Shown here: positions 11,928 through 24,839 of the stretch, one piece after another | How the letters are laid out: each line of letters starts with the position of its first letter | Position numbering within the stretch: position 1 is the first letter of the stretch | NCBI RefSeq assembly: GCF_007565055.1 | Contig: NC_044554.1 | Span: 53,725,676-53,789,675 of the forward strand | Origin: Rhinopithecus roxellana | Lineage: Eukaryota > Chordata > Mammalia > Primates > Cercopithecidae | Direction of reading: 5' to 3' | DNA: 64,000 bases | Notes under the pieces: generated by a model | Database searches by the model: none | Seen by the model: the letters and a program-made list of their open reading frames with translations, nothing else | What the model was told of the DNA's origin: nothing | Position numbers and translations under genes: made by a program

Positions 11928-12227
11928 AGTGAACCTTTCAGAATTTAAGCAGAGATTTGAGGACTAGGTAAAGGATGCTGTAAGACTCCAAAAGTGTCAT
12001 ACAATGGTGTACTTAAGGACCTGAAAAACTTAACAGTTCACCCTGTGTACAAATAGCTTGCAATTACAGAGCTATGGCTTTGTAGCAGTCATTCCCTATA
12101 GAACAAATGCTTTTTGGGACAGAGTGTGATAGTTCACACCTCTTTATGTTCAAGATGCCTATTTCTACTCTGCTGTTCAAATGAAGAATGAAAAACACTG
12201 AATTATAACTGTTGATTCTTATTTCCT

Positions 12228-12479
12228 TTTTTGTTTTGTTTTGTTTTTTTTTGAGACAGGGTCTCACTCTGTTGCCTAGGGTAGAATGCAGTGGTGTGAT
12301 CATAGCTCACTTGGAAGTCTTGAATTCCTGAGCTCAAGCAACCCTCCTGTCTCAGCTTCCCAGACAGTTAGGACTTCAGGAAGTACCACTATGCCAGGCT
12401 AATTTTTTTAATTCTTTTTGTAGAGATGGGGCTTCACTATATTGACCAGACTAGTCTCAAACTCCTGGCCTCAAGTGGT
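12228..12479 (-). repeat. AluJ, 5'-truncated
   Basis: Reverse AluJ-type sequence that stops at CTGGCCTCAAGTGG, short of the 5' end. Confidence 0.8.
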
Positions 12480-12708
12480 TTTGTTAATGTTGTTCTCAAA
12501 ATTTATCTCAAGTGGTAATTTAGCCAGTAAATAAAAATTAAAAGTAAATTTTTAAAATAACTTTAACAGTTAAATTTTATACAATATTAAACACGGAGAC
12601 TCACAGTATACTACAAACAATCATAGATTTTATAGATTTCAGATGCAGTATAGCACGGTATAAAATAATTATGAAAATGTTAGAAAGTAGACAAGGGAGT
12701 TTATTATG

Positions 12709-12990
12709 GCTGGGTGGTGTGGTTCACGCCTGTAATCCCAGTACTTTCGGAGGCTGAGGCAGGAGGATCACTTGAGGCCAGGAGTTTGAGACAAGCCTGG
12801 GTAAAATGGTGAGACCTAGTCTCTACAAAAAATACAAAAATTAGTCGAGTATCGTGGTGCGCGCCTGTAGCTCCAACTACTCAGGAGGTTGAGATGGGAG
12901 AAACTCTTAAGAGGCCATAAAGTGGAGGCTGCAGTGGGCAGTGTTCATAGCCTGGCTGACAGAGCAAGACCCTGTCTCAAAAAAAAAAAA
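12709..12990 (+). repeat. AluJ/S
   Basis: Starts GGCTGGGTGGTGTGG; right arm degraded. Confidence 0.82.
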
Positions 12991-13125
12991 GCCAGGTGCG
13001 GTAGCTCACGCCTGTAATTCCAGCACTTTGGGAGGCCAAGGCAGACGGATCAAAGGTCAGGAGTTCAAGACCAGCCTGACCAACATGGTGAAACTCCATC
13101 TCTACTAAAAATACAAACGTTAGGG

Positions 13126-13468
13126 CTGGGCACGGTGGCTCATGCCTGTAATCCCAGCACTGTGGGAGGCCAAGATGGGTGAATCATGAGGTCAGGAGTT
13201 CAAGACCAGCCTGGCCAACATGACGAAACTTCAGCTCTACTAAAAATACAAAAATTAGCTAGGCGTGGTGGCAGGTGCCTATTATCCCAGCTACTTGGGA
13301 GGCTGAGGCAGGAGAATCGCTTGAACCCGGGAGGCTGAGGCAGGAGAATCGCTTGAACCCAGGAGGCAGAGGCTGCAATAAGCCAAGATCATGCCACTGC
13401 ACTCCAGCTTGGGTGACAGGAGCAAGACTCCATCTCAAAAAAATAAATAAATAAATAAATAAAAATAA
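13126..13468 (+). repeat. AluS with a 35-bp internal tandem duplication
   Basis: The phrase GGAGGCTGAGGCAGGAGAAT plus CGCTTGAACC is repeated back to back between 13299 and 13368. Tail AAAT repeat. Confidence 0.87.
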
Positions 13469-13469
13469 G

Positions 13470-13752
13470 GCCGGGCGCGGTGGCTCAAGCCTGTAATCCC
13501 AGCACTTTGGGAGGCCGAGATGGGCGGATCACGAGGTCAGGAGATCGAGACCATCCTGGCTAACTCTGTGAAACCCCGTCTCTACTAAAAATACAAAAAC
13601 TAGCCGGGCGAGGTGGCGGGCGCCTGTAGTCCCAGCTACTCGGGAGGCTGAGGCGGGAGAATGGTGCAAACCCGGGAGGCGGAGTTTGCAGTGAGCTGAG
13701 ATCCGGCCACCGCACTCCAGTCCGGGCGACAGAGCAAGACTCCGCCTCAAAA

Positions 13753-13787
<35 letters not shown>

Positions 13788-13803
13788 AAATAAAAATAAA
13801 AAT
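13470..13803 (+). repeat. AluY, monkey-type, with long AAAT tail
   Basis: GATCCGGCCACCGC and CTAGCCGGGCGAGG present; about 12 AAAT units follow at 13752-13800. Confidence 0.9.
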
Positions 13804-14056
13804 ACAAAAATTAGCCGGGCATGGTGGCGCATGCCTGTAATCCCAGCTACACCGGAGGCTGAGGCAGAAGAATTGCCTGAAGCCAGGCGGTGGAGGTAAG
13901 AGTGAGCTGAGATCACACCACTGCACTCCAAGCCTGGGTGACAGAGTGAGACTGTATCAAAAAAAAAAAGTTTAGAGTTTATTATATTTATTATCTGCCA
14001 TAGTCCTTCCAAATTCCTGTTCTCAGAAACTGGATTTCTTGCCTTGTAGTATTACA

Positions 14057-14058
<2 letters not shown>

Positions 14059-14087
<29 letters not shown>

Positions 14088-14375
14088 GAGATGGAGTCTC
14101 GCTCTATCGCCTAGGCTGGAGTGCAGTGGCGCGATCTTGACTCACTGCAAGTTCCGCCTCCCGGGTTCACACCATTCTTCCGCCTCAGCCTCCCGAGTAG
14201 CTGGGACTACAGGTGTCTGCTACCACACCCGGCTAATTTTTTTTTTTTTTGTAATTTTAGTCGAGACGAGGTTTCACCGTGTTAGCCAGGATGATCTCGA
14301 TCTCCTGACCTCGTGATCCGCCTGCCTCAGCCTCTCAAAGTGCTAGGATTAAAGGCGTGAGCCACTGCGCCCAGC
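14059..14375 (-). repeat. AluY
   Basis: T29 at its left end; faces the plus-strand pile next to it as an inverted pair. Confidence 0.9.
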
Positions 14376-15337
14376 CAGTATTATACTTTAAAATAAACCC
14401 AGGCTCTTTTTTCCCATTAACATAATACAGTTTCAACTCTCTTTCCTACTGGAAAAGTCAAAGGTGTTTCCTGTTGCATATGCCTTGATACATATCTCTT
14501 TGGGGCATGTCCTTAATTTTAACTCTTCCTATCAAAGAAGACACCACTCATTTGGCTAAGAAACTCATTGCTTCTGAAAAGGCAAGTCAGAAATCTTTCT
14601 TCATTTCAGTCATTTCTGGCAAATGAAAACTAAAGTCAGCTCAAGGTTTAGCCCCTACTAGCTCCCCACCAGCATCAGATGCAGCTATGAAGGGAAGCTA
14701 CTTGTAATCATTTCAACCAAATCCAAAAGTCAGAGAATCAAATTATTTGTTCCATATTCCAACAGGTCCATCATTATGCAGTTTATCTTCCAAATTAAAA
14801 CAATGATACTCTAAGATCAACATCTCTGCAGACATAGAATCAAAATTGAGCTTTACATTATTAGCAGGAGCAATATTTTAAGTGATAATACTCCCAAATT
14901 AAGCTGTGTGGATATAAGTATTTAGTAATATATTTCCCCACTGATTCCACAATATAAGTGTGTAAAAATCTTAACAAAAATGTATACTGTACTAGATAAA
15001 AGTCTATTGTTTAACAGTAAAAGGAATTACTTTAAAAATACTTTTATTTCTGAACTAACAGTACAAATGCTATACAACTACCTCTGTATTCCAAATAAAA
15101 CATGCTTTTAAAAAATTGCTCTAAAGAATGGAAAATATTATAAAACAAAACATATCAACCACTTTTGTGAGGAAACCCATTACTGAAGATTTAAGTAATC
15201 ATCCTGAATAAACAAACAATAAACGATGCAAATCCCCCCTCACAAGTCAATTCTTTTGACACAGAATTAAAACTTTATCAAGTAGTTCATTACTGCAGCA
15301 TATCAGTAATCAAACAATACATTTAGTAAATACATAC
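14376..15337. other. Repeat-free intronic DNA next to LUC7L2 exon 2
   Basis: No transposon recognised. This and the flank on the other side of exon 2 form the longest repeat-poor stretch on this side of the CpG island. Confidence 0.6.
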
Positions 15338-15432
15338 AGTTCCAGAAAGGACATCATGAGGACAACAGTTGAGAAGGTGACTCTTGCATACTCTGTCATC
15401 ACTGAATTTGATTCGTTGACGAGTAGTATCTC
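15338..15432 (-). CDS. LUC7L2: LUC7L2 coding exon 2
   Basis: This 95-nt exon on the minus strand continues LUC7L2 from residue 21 to residue 52. With the split glycine codon it reads GDTTRQRIKFSDDRVCKS and then HLLNCCPHDVLSGT. It contains the first part of the N-terminal CCCH-type zinc finger (Cys36, Cys43, Cys44, His39 and His46 are visible); the rest would be in exon 3. The acceptor is preceded by CTTCTATATTACAG and the donor is ACT|GTATGTA, both good. The exon enters in phase 1 and leaves in phase 0. It sits 16.4 kb downstream of exon 1 in a 4.3 kb stretch without Alus, which fits purifying selection near the exon. I found no exon 3 in the 15 kb further downstream. Confidence 0.96.
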
Positions 15433-15724
15433 CTGTAATATAGAAGAGTTAATAACATTCAAGGTTAGACAACTGGAAAGTATTATTCTGAGAGCCCTAC
15501 TATTACTAGCTTTTTATGTGTGGCTCTATACACACATTATAAATCAGCTCAAGAGGGATTAGTTTTTATATACATCCTACAGAAAAACTATTTTAGACAA
15601 CATGCAGTTGCAGTAAGTGTACTGCATACATAATTCAAATAGTCAAAGTGAGAAAGCAATGCATTCTGTTAAATAGAGTACTTCAGAAAAGCATAGGATT
15701 TTAGAGCAGGAATGGACTTTAAAG

Positions 15725-15830
15725 ATTATCGAGTCCAACTCCTTCATACTGCAGATGAGAAAACTGAGGCCCCGAGTGGTTAAGCAACTTGCAGACCCAC
15801 TAAGAGAGTTTATACTGGTATACAATGTTC
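15725..15830 (-). repeat. MIR
   Basis: CAGATGAGAAAACTGAGGCC followed by TTAAGCAACTTGC is the reverse MIR core. Confidence 0.8.
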
Positions 15831-17018
15831 CCTTCTTGACACTAAGCATTGATACATTTTTATTTACAGTAATTGAAAAACATAAAAAATAATCTTGCAA
15901 ACATTGCATACACACTGCGAATCCCCACTGAACCCCAGACGCCATTTCTTCCACTATTTTGTTCCAGCTGAAGTGTCTCCCTTTTGCTGCTGGGAGGAGT
16001 TAGAGAGGGTAGAATAACGCGTTTAAGAGCGTACAAACCTGGAAGAAGGACTTACACACCAGTCAAACAAAGGCACATTGCCTAAAGAAACGTTAACTTT
16101 AATGTGTCCAAAGGTTCCATACCTCCAAGTTTTATGTAGTCTGAGATTTTCTATACTGCCAAACTGGGTATGTTTAAATTCATTCTGTCTTCATATAACA
16201 CAATACACCTACCTCCTAAGCAAAAGAAGCATCCAACCTGCTTATCAAATATGGCTATCTACTCAAAACATTAAAGAATCTACGAAAAAGAAAGGTAACT
16301 AGCTGCAGTAACAAAATACAGATGTTAGTTACAATTTTTTTGCTTAGAATCTCTTCGGAAAGACAAAAGAAAAAACTCATAAGGATGTTTCCTTTCTATA
16401 CAGAATAAGCCCTAAGAAATGTAGGTGTTTTATCTTAGCCTTAAACTGATATACTATCGATGAATGAAAACCTACTGGTGAAATACTGAAGCGAGAACTA
16501 TTGGTGCCAAAAGAGATATAAATACCTCTGTACTTCACATGATATGCCTGGAGCACTGCAAAAACTTTCGTGTAGGATGTGATTCAATCATTTAGTTTCT
16601 GTATTTTCACATGTAAGTAACAAAAAAGATTAAAATTTTACCCCTTTATATGGTCATATACTAAACAGCTTAACTCAAATTCAACTAAATGCTATCATTT
16701 TTAGATGGGGTAAGATTTTGTTCAAATTGTTTTAACTTGGTTAAAGATATTTTCAAAACATTCTAATTTGCAACCAGGGTATATAAAATTTTAACAACAG
16801 TAATTTATAGTTAAAATGATGGCTTCAGAGCAGTTCAACAATAGGTTTTCTAGAAGCTCGTCTCTAGTAGGTTATTTTTGACACAATTTGGAATATTCAG
16901 TTTAGTGTTTACGCCTGCCACTATAATGAAAGTTATTTTGATGGTCCTTTTTCCTTTTAAACACAACTGCTTTTGTTCCACATTCATTAACACATCTGAA
17001 AAGTTAGCGATAACTCAC

Positions 17019-17089
17019 GGCTTGGCGAATGCGGGGCCTTTCTGACACTCCCTTGCAGATTGAGGTAGGCAGGCATAGATACATTGAAC
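17019..17089 (-). other. Possible alternative exon in LUC7L2 intron 1
   Basis: A 71-nt minus-strand stretch, more GC-rich than its surroundings, is bounded by an AG acceptor (TTGTTTTATTTGTAAAG) and a strong donor (AAGCC|GTGAGTT). Inclusion between exons 1 and 2 would shift the frame of LUC7L2, so it could act as a poison exon. Splicing is not shown by the sequence alone. Confidence 0.25.
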
Positions 17090-18709
17090 CTTTACAAATA
17101 AAACAAGGGGCCAGATTGTTCATTTTGTATAGAATAAACTCTGCCAGCAATTTCAATACAGCATCTAGAAGTACATGTTGACTGTAAAGATTCTTTTATA
17201 TAAAAACAAAAGTGAACAAAATCAGGGTGTTTCATTTTTAAAATACTGACTTAACAAGCACAACCCCAGATAACTGTATGACTGACTACAGGTAAAAGTC
17301 CAAAGCTGGAGCTCTGGACAATGTCTTTTAACCAAGTGGGGTTTTAAAAAATTATGTCTTTAAAAAGTATGTTTCATCAAGACTTTGGTGAGGACCTCAA
17401 GCTCATGTTAGAAAGGTACTATGATAAGCTCATATCAGAATGTCAATGCTATTTAATTACAGGCGTTTTGCTTCCTACCATTTAAGAAAAAAATTTCATT
17501 TTAAATCTGTACCCTAATTATATTAAGGAATTTTAAAATGATAAAATTTTAAAGTTGAAACAAAAAACAAAACAAAACAAAAAAACCCTTATGTATCTAT
17601 TAGTTTTCCTGCTAAAAGTATCTAAATGTTTTGGTAATGCAACAGCAGAATCATTTCAGTGCTGTTAAACTAATGGCTCAGGCCTTAGAATAAAATCAGT
17701 ATTCATGAAGTTTTACTAATCAAACACTTCATCAACTAGAGTAACTGATTTCTGCTTAACAACTTACATTCAAATATTAAGTTAATTGTGCCCTGAAGAC
17801 ACAGCTATCAGTTAAAACATGAACAATTCCTAATAGGAATATAGCAAACCAGCAAGTATCCCTAGTGAGTTTTTTCGTGTTTTTTTAAATTTTTATGGAT
17901 ACATAATAATTGTACACATTTTCCCTGGTGAGCTTTTAAAATCAGAATATGTTTCTATAAATGCCAAAAAGCATTTTAAAATAACTCCTCACCGCAAATG
18001 AATGGGTACTCCATAAATATTTGATAACTGTAGCAAACACAACAAATACAGCTATCAAATAGCAGCCATTATAGAAATCGTTAAAACAATGATATAATAA
18101 AATGCTTAATAATTTGAGATACAGAAATACTCTGAGAAGGAATAGCAAATGACTGTTTAATGATATTTTTAAAGTTCTGCTTAGGGACTTTAATAAAGGT
18201 TGACATTTTAAAACAATCTGGCTGCATAACTATGCAGTACTTAACAAATTTATTTGGGCTTATTCCATGGAAGTACAATTCAGCTAAATCAACAATGATT
18301 TTTAAAAGAAAAATGCTGGTAATTTGGTTTCTGTCAAGATATCTGGCCCAAACCATGTTTTTCGTAAGAAACTAGGTAAAACAGCGCCTACTTTATAAAA
18401 AGAAGAAGAAAGAACTGCAAATAGGAACCAAATCACCTTATAATACAAGAAATTATTTTCAATTTAATGTGTTTTATCTTTGGGTTTTGTGGGCATAAAG
18501 TCATATAAAAATAACCTAAATTATGGGGGGAAAAAGTATCCTGTCACACTGACATTGGATCCAAATCACAGAATCAAACCTATCAGTGACCACATCTGCT
18601 GTGCTAGGCAATGGAATTACAAAGGGGCATATAAGACAAGCTCTCTCCCCACAAGGAGCCAATGATTTTGCTAAAGAAATAGGACATATTAATTTTTTCA
18701 ATTTTTTCA

Positions 18710-18836
18710 ATTTTTTTGTAGAGACAGGGTCTCACTACGTTGCCCAGACTGATCTCCAACTCCTGGCCTCAAATGACCCTCCCTCCTCGGCCTCCCAACA
18801 TGCTGGGATTACAGGCAGGAGCCACTGCACCCGGCC
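18710..18836 (-). repeat. Alu fragment
   Basis: Reverse-orientation part from GTAGAGACAGGGTCTC to the 5' end. Confidence 0.85.
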
Positions 18837-18925
18837 GAGGATATATTAATGGAGTAATAAGTTATAATACAAGATAACATGATCCAAGTATCAAATGTAT
18901 GTTTCAATTAGGTAGTACTTCAGGA

Positions 18926-19226
18926 ATTTTTTTTTTTTTTTTTTGAGACGGAGTCTCACTCTGTCGCCGGGGCTGGAGTACAGTGACCGGATCTCAGCTC
19001 ACTGCAAGCTCCGCCTCCCGGGTTCACGCCATTCTCCTGCCTCAGCCTCCCGAGTAGCTGGGACTACAGGCGCCCGCCACCTCGCCCGGCTAGTTTTTTG
19101 TATTTTTTAGTAGAGACGGGGTTTCACAGAGTTAGCCAGGATGGTCTCGATCTCCTGACCTCGTGATCCGCCCGTCTCGGCCTCCCAAAGTGCTGGGATT
19201 ACAGGCTTGAGCCACCGCGCCCGGCC
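18926..19226 (-). repeat. AluY, monkey-type
   Basis: Nearly consensus (GACCGGATCTCAGC, ACCTCGCCCGGCTAG); young insertion in LUC7L2 intron 1. Confidence 0.92.
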
Positions 19227-21043
19227 CGTAATTCTTAGACTAAAGTTACCACCAAGAATGGAGATACTGGGAAAAGCTTCATGCAGTAAGTAGCCAAAAT
19301 TTGAAGGAAAGACAGGACTTAGATCAAAGGAAAGTGGAAAAACAAGCACTACAACCTGGAGTAATAGCTTTGACAAAGCTTATAGAAACAAGGTTTGGGG
19401 GTACAGTCCTAAGTAAATCATATTTGGCTTTGGCAAATGCCTTCATGTAGAAGAATTGCAGAGTTGGGATCAGAACAACACTCTCTGAGTAACATTTGAT
19501 TTCTTACAATTTTCATTTTTTAATCCAAAATTTTAGTGTATAAACAAAAAAAATTAAAATAATGGAACAGAAATCAGACGAAGTTACTTCTGTCAACAAC
19601 AAAAAATATCCCACTTATAAAACCATGGAGCTCTGTCCTATAACCTCTGCAATAGTTAATCAGGCCTTGTATATAACTACACAGCCAAGTTTTTAGAATT
19701 AGAAACTTGATTTAGAACTCTAGCAAGTGTTTTTCATTTTAATAGAAACATCAACTTTTCTATTAATTCCTATTTTTACCAAGTTCTCTACCAAGCAACA
19801 ACTCTCTTACCTCCCTCTTTTGTTCAACCCCTTCATGAGTTTCATGAATTACAATCTTTGAGAACACCTGAGTCACAAGTACACAATAAAAATGAGGATG
19901 CATATTATTCATCTCCAGGTCTGTCACCAATGTATCAGGGCCTAAGGTGGTACTGAGGCAGTCAGTTCCACTCAGGGAATATGGACAGGTCACTTTAAAA
20001 AGAGGCCTCCTCTCTAAATTTGACTCAAATACTGCTATTCTCAAAATCCCCTTCCGTATGTCAGGAGGGAAAAAAATAAGCCCACTGTAATTCCCAACAC
20101 TTCCATTCTATGGTCCTGCCTTTTCTGAAACTTATATTAACACTTAAATTTTATTAGTAACATGACAACCTTAGCCTAGGTAGTATCTGACATGATTTTA
20201 TACGTTGCATGCTACCTTCCCAATATCCACCCCCTCCCCCCAGTACTACCCACCCTCTCCCTCCCATACAAACAAGAAACCAAATCAACTTTCATAGATT
20301 TAGGTGCTATTTTAAAAACATCAAAATTTTACTTTACCCATTCTCTCCGATGCTCCCTGTATTTTTTTAAGCTGTGAGTGGATGACCATGCTATGTGATC
20401 AACAACTGTGAAGGCTAAGCAAAAGTGAACTGAGTTTAGTATTGTAATTTCAAAAGAACCTTAAAGTTTGTAATATTTGACATATTTAACGGTATGCAGA
20501 ATCCTATTTTACTGTACATTATCAGGCATTCATGGCAAGCAATTAATAAAAACAATCAGTATTTATTTTGCACAGAATTAGCTTAGAGCTTAGCTTAAGA
20601 AAAACAAAGAGGGAAGAGAAAATGCAACAGCATACAAAGCAATGGAGACACTCCCATGTCTATAAATGGGGGCAGGGGAAGGGAAGCCCTCCCACATTCT
20701 CTAGTGTGGCAACTGAAGCCCTCCCCACAGGTACACTAGTTAAGGGTCACGTGTCACAGTGGGCTTGGGACAGGACAGTTTCCTTCCCTCTGAAATAAGA
20801 TCCATAACCCTTCAGTGAAAGGAAAGCTAGAGCTCAAGAGGTGTACAACCAAAAGCTTAAAGCTTGTTTTCCTGACCCCCTGAATCCCTAAATGCAGAGA
20901 AATGTTCCTCCCTCCATTTCTTCCAACATAAGCTGCTGAGTTCACATAATAATGTGGGAACTGTATAAAGATCCACGGCCAATTTCTAGTCTAGCCCAGG
21001 GCAGGAAGAGATCTAAAGCAGTGCACAAGTAAAACCTTGTGTC
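19227..21043. other. Unassigned intronic DNA
   Basis: 1.8 kb without an Alu; AT-rich with a C-rich patch at 20228-20265. No exon recognised. Confidence 0.55.
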
Positions 21044-21340
21044 ACTGGGCACAGTGGCTCATGTCTGTAATCCCAGCACTTTGGGTGGCCAAGGCAGGCA
21101 GATCACCTAAGGTCAGGAGTTCAAGGCTAGCCTGGCTAACATGGTGAAACCCTGTCGCTATTAAAAATATAAAAATTAGCTGGGTGTAGTGGCACATGTC
21201 TGTAATATCAGCTACTCAGGAGGCTGAGGTGGGAGAATCGCTTGAACCTGGAAGAATTGGAGGTTGCAGTGAGCTGAGAGCGCCAATGCACTCCAGCCTG
21301 GCCCACAGAGCAAGGCTCTCTCTCTGAAAACAAGCAAACA
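21044..21340 (+). repeat. AluS
   Basis: Starts CTGGGCACAGTGGCTC; tail of CAAA repeats. Confidence 0.87.
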
Positions 21341-23034
21341 AAAAACCCTTGTGTCTTCATGTGGAATCAAAGTAAAAGCAATGACTACTGCTGCACAGTA
21401 ACTATTATACTAAGGAGCCAATCTGATCATTTTTACACCTTCCTCCAACTTTCTCACCCACTCTACCAAATTCTCCCACCTACCTTTGTTGTTCCTTTAG
21501 AATTCAGCTTAAAATCCACCTATACAAATCCTTTTGTAATTAACATTTTAAAAAAACATTACTCCCTTACTACATGTTCCCTTGTTCATACATACACTCA
21601 GTTTAACCCACTGTATATTTAAACAGTCCAAAATATAGGGTTCATTTTACAAAAGGACTCATCACCATGTCTTAACATAATAATACAGATGCTTTGAAAA
21701 CATTTAATATGTCTTGATCTATGTAAAACTTTCCAGGCATATATTTATTACATAAGGGAAGAAAGATTACTATGCCAAAGATGGCAATGGGAAAAAACAA
21801 TTATGACAGTCTGCCTTCCAAATGTGACATCAAGTAATTTCTAATAAAACAAAGCAGCTTTCCTTTCCTCCAGAAAATGCAAACACAAGGGTGCCATACA
21901 GCTCAGAAAAGCTATCCTTCTTAATCTTCTGGTTCATATGGTCCCACAAGTTCATAATCAGAAATAAGTACTAGTATCACCCCCCACCATAATCCCCACG
22001 ACAAGCCGAACATTTTAAAAATGCAATGCCCATTATAGAAGAAATTTCCAGAACAAGTTCATTCTTGCTAGATAAGATCAAAGATTAACAACGTTTTTAA
22101 AATGTTAAAAATCTGGCCCACTTGTCTGTGAAAATCCATATCACAAGATTATAAAGAATGAGACTGGGAAACAGCCTTGATAGCAGAAGAAAAAGCTTGT
22201 AGGATCTTTTGAAGCTAACCAGAATGGTGATGATGAAAATGTGAGAACAGGAATACTAAAGAATCTCCATTCCAAGGGCTCTATTCCATGCCCTGCACCT
22301 ATCTTCTCTCACTGTATTAATACAAGCAAAAGGTCTTGGCAGCTGGCAGGGATCAATGCCATCATGTTTTGGGGGGTACCTGCTTTAGGAAATCTATCAG
22401 CTTATTTCTCTTCTTAAATTTACAAGAGACACCAGAAAAGCCTGAATAGTTACTTTAGGTCCTAAAATGGGTTATAAAGAATTTAAGATACATGGCATAA
22501 AAAGTTGCAGCCTGCTAAATTTTTTATGTTGATACTTGCAGAGCTGCAATTCTGATATAGTAACAACTGCACTCTGGATAGCTGGTGCCTTCTATCATCC
22601 AGAACTTTCTATATACAAAATTAGAAGTAATGAAAGCTATCTTTTGGCTACCAAGCAATAGCTGAAAAGATTCAAAGAAAAAGTGACTGGCTGATTTATC
22701 TATTAAAAAGGACAAGTTCTCATGAGCTGGTGATAGTTACAGAAGCCAACTAGAGCCTCCCTAAATCTAAAAAGAAATAAAAAAGAAAAAAAAAGATGAG
22801 TATATCAAAGGACAGAGGTGATAGACAACCCAATGATAAAGGAAGAAGCTAAAATGAAAAACAGATTACCATGAAGGAGACGTGCGCCTTAAAACTAAAC
22901 AACACAGCAGAAATACCGCGTCACAGTGAATATACAACAAATTTACGAAAAGGGTTGCCTCTGGGGAAAGGACTGAGACCGTGAAGGGGACCACAAAAGA
23001 CTTTATTTGTAATGCTTTATCCACTTCTTCCTAG
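21341..23034. other. Unassigned intronic DNA
   Basis: 21420-21640 has an L2-like pyrimidine-rich texture (TTCCTCCAACTTTCTCACCC...TTCAGCTTAAAATCCACC). Otherwise nothing recognised. Confidence 0.45.
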
Positions 23035-23333
23035 TTTTTTTTTTTTTTTTGAGACGGTGTCTCACTCTGTCGCCCAGGCTGGAAGTACATCGGCACCGTG
23101 TCGGCTCACTGCAACCTACGTCTCCTGGGTTCAAACAATTCTCCTGCCTCAGCCTCCCGGGTGGCTGGGATTACAGGCACCCACCACCATATCCAGCTAA
23201 TTTTTATATTTTTAGTAGAGACGGGGTTTCACCACGTTGGCCAGGCCGGTCTTGAACTCCTGACCTCAGGTGATCCACCCGCCTTGGCCTCCCAAAGTGC
23301 TGGGATTACAGGCGTGAGTCACAATGCCCGGCC
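23035..23333 (-). repeat. AluS
   Basis: CTTTATCCACTT is found on both sides, consistent with a target duplication. Confidence 0.9.
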
Positions 23334-24383
23334 GCTTTATCCACTTTTTAAAATTTGACAAAAATATGCAAAATAACATTTGTTCAATCATATAGATGCT
23401 TGTTTGACCTCTGTACTTTTTAAAACATTTTTTTCAAATGCAGACACCTATAATCAGTATCATAGAACTTATTAAACATTCAAGTGTAATTATTCATTCC
23501 CATTAGATTTTTAGTCAAAACATGACAGAAGCAAATTATGTCTATAATCACTAAGAAAAGGAAATAAAGATATAACTAAAGCAACTCAGCAACCTGGGGA
23601 TACTATGGAAAGGTAAGAATCTATTGCTATAAATAATTACTATATCCTAAAGCACACCAACCAATAAATATATAGAACACCATGTGCAGGGAAGCATTCC
23701 CTCTAACACAGTGGAGTAAATTAAATTGTAACAGGACTTTTTCAAATATTCATACATGGTGTCCAGACTCAGGTGAATCGACTGCTTAGTCCTAGCAACA
23801 TGCCCTGCAGCTCTGCTCCCGTCGGTAATGCAGACTCACAGCCACTTCCCCTAGCATTTCTATCAGGCCTCTCTTTGATAAGCAGCTTCTCCCACAGTGG
23901 GGCACCTTTTACCATTCCCATTGTGGAATCAGTTGGTGAAATCCTGTGGAACCATCGACCCCCAGGACCAAAGCACTAAAGGAGAGGTGAGAAATTGAGC
24001 TAAATGAGGTAATTTCACCCTGGAGGTCTAGATGGACCTCTCTAGAGATCTCCTAGATCTCTCTGTCTCACAGGCTTGTATTTCTGTCCAGTCATTTCTG
24101 CTTACTGGCTTGGGTATATATATAGTTCAAACAGCTTTCCTTTCACATGAATACTCTATGGAACAGTAATTTCCAAAGTATGAGATCTGTACAAAAGATG
24201 ACTTTAAGTGTTACATGATTTTGCCAACATAACTTTTAAATACCACTCACTTAGAAAATTATTAATCACAAGTCAAGAAAAAAAGTTCCCATTTTGCAAC
24301 AGTACTTGCTTAATAAATTTAACAACTTCTAATTTTTAGCACAGGAACCCTAAGTGACAAGAGTCTAGTTAAAAAAACACATG
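23334..24383. other. Unassigned intronic DNA
   Basis: 1 kb; nothing recognised. Confidence 0.55.
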
Positions 24384-24680
24384 GCCGGGTGCGGTGGCTC
24401 AAGCCTGTAATCCCAGTACTTTGGGAGGCCGAGACGGGCGAATCACGAGGTCAGGAGATCGAGACCATCCTGGCTCACACGGTGAAACCCCGTCTCTACT
24501 AAAAAATACAAAAAAACTAGCCGGGCGAGGTGGCGGGTGCCTGTAGTCCCAGCTACTCAGGAGGCTGAGGCAGGAGAATGGCGTGAACCCGGAAGGCGGA
24601 GCTTGCAGTGAGCTGAGATCCGGCCACTGCACCCCAGCCTGGGCGACAGAGCAAGACTCCGTCTCAAAAAAAAAAAAAAT
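24384..24680 (+). repeat. AluY, monkey-type
   Basis: GGCTCAAGCC, AACTAGCCGGGCGAGG and GATCCGGCCACTGC all present. Confidence 0.93.
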
Positions 24681-24839
24681 ACTAGACTTTAGGGTATAGT
24701 AATTATTTTGTTTTCATTGTATTTATTTTTATGGTGGTATAAACTTTCATTTTAAAATTAACTTAAAATTTTTACAAAGTGAGTTGACATAAAGGAAAAT
24801 ATTAAATAAATAGAAAACAGTAAAAAATAATAAAGGCAA

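Larger units (their letters stand above)
12991..13970 (+). repeat. Nested Alu pile (one host Alu, two inserts)
   Basis: The host Alu runs 12991-13123 and resumes at about 13800-13970 (AAATACAAAAATTAGCCGGG). Inserted are an AluS at 13126-13468 and a monkey-type AluY at 13470-13800. Confidence 0.82.
1..15337 (-). other. LUC7L2: LUC7L2 intron 2 (5' part, continues off window)
   Basis: Everything left of exon 2 is taken as intron 2 because no sequence encoding the next conserved LUC7 block (RMDLGECLKVHD...) is visible on the minus strand. It is densely packed with Alus in both orientations, including two nested piles, plus L2 and MIR remnants. Confidence 0.8.
15433..18709. other. Alu-free upstream flank of LUC7L2 exon 2
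   Basis: Contains a MIR in reverse orientation at about 15725-15830 (CAGATGAGAAAACTGAGGCC) and the possible exon at 17019-17089. The rest is AT-rich and unassigned. Confidence 0.55.

Noticed and set aside
1..15337. Search for LUC7L2 exon 3
   Set aside because: No match to the expected RMDLGECLKVHD block was seen on the minus strand, so it is probably beyond the left edge.
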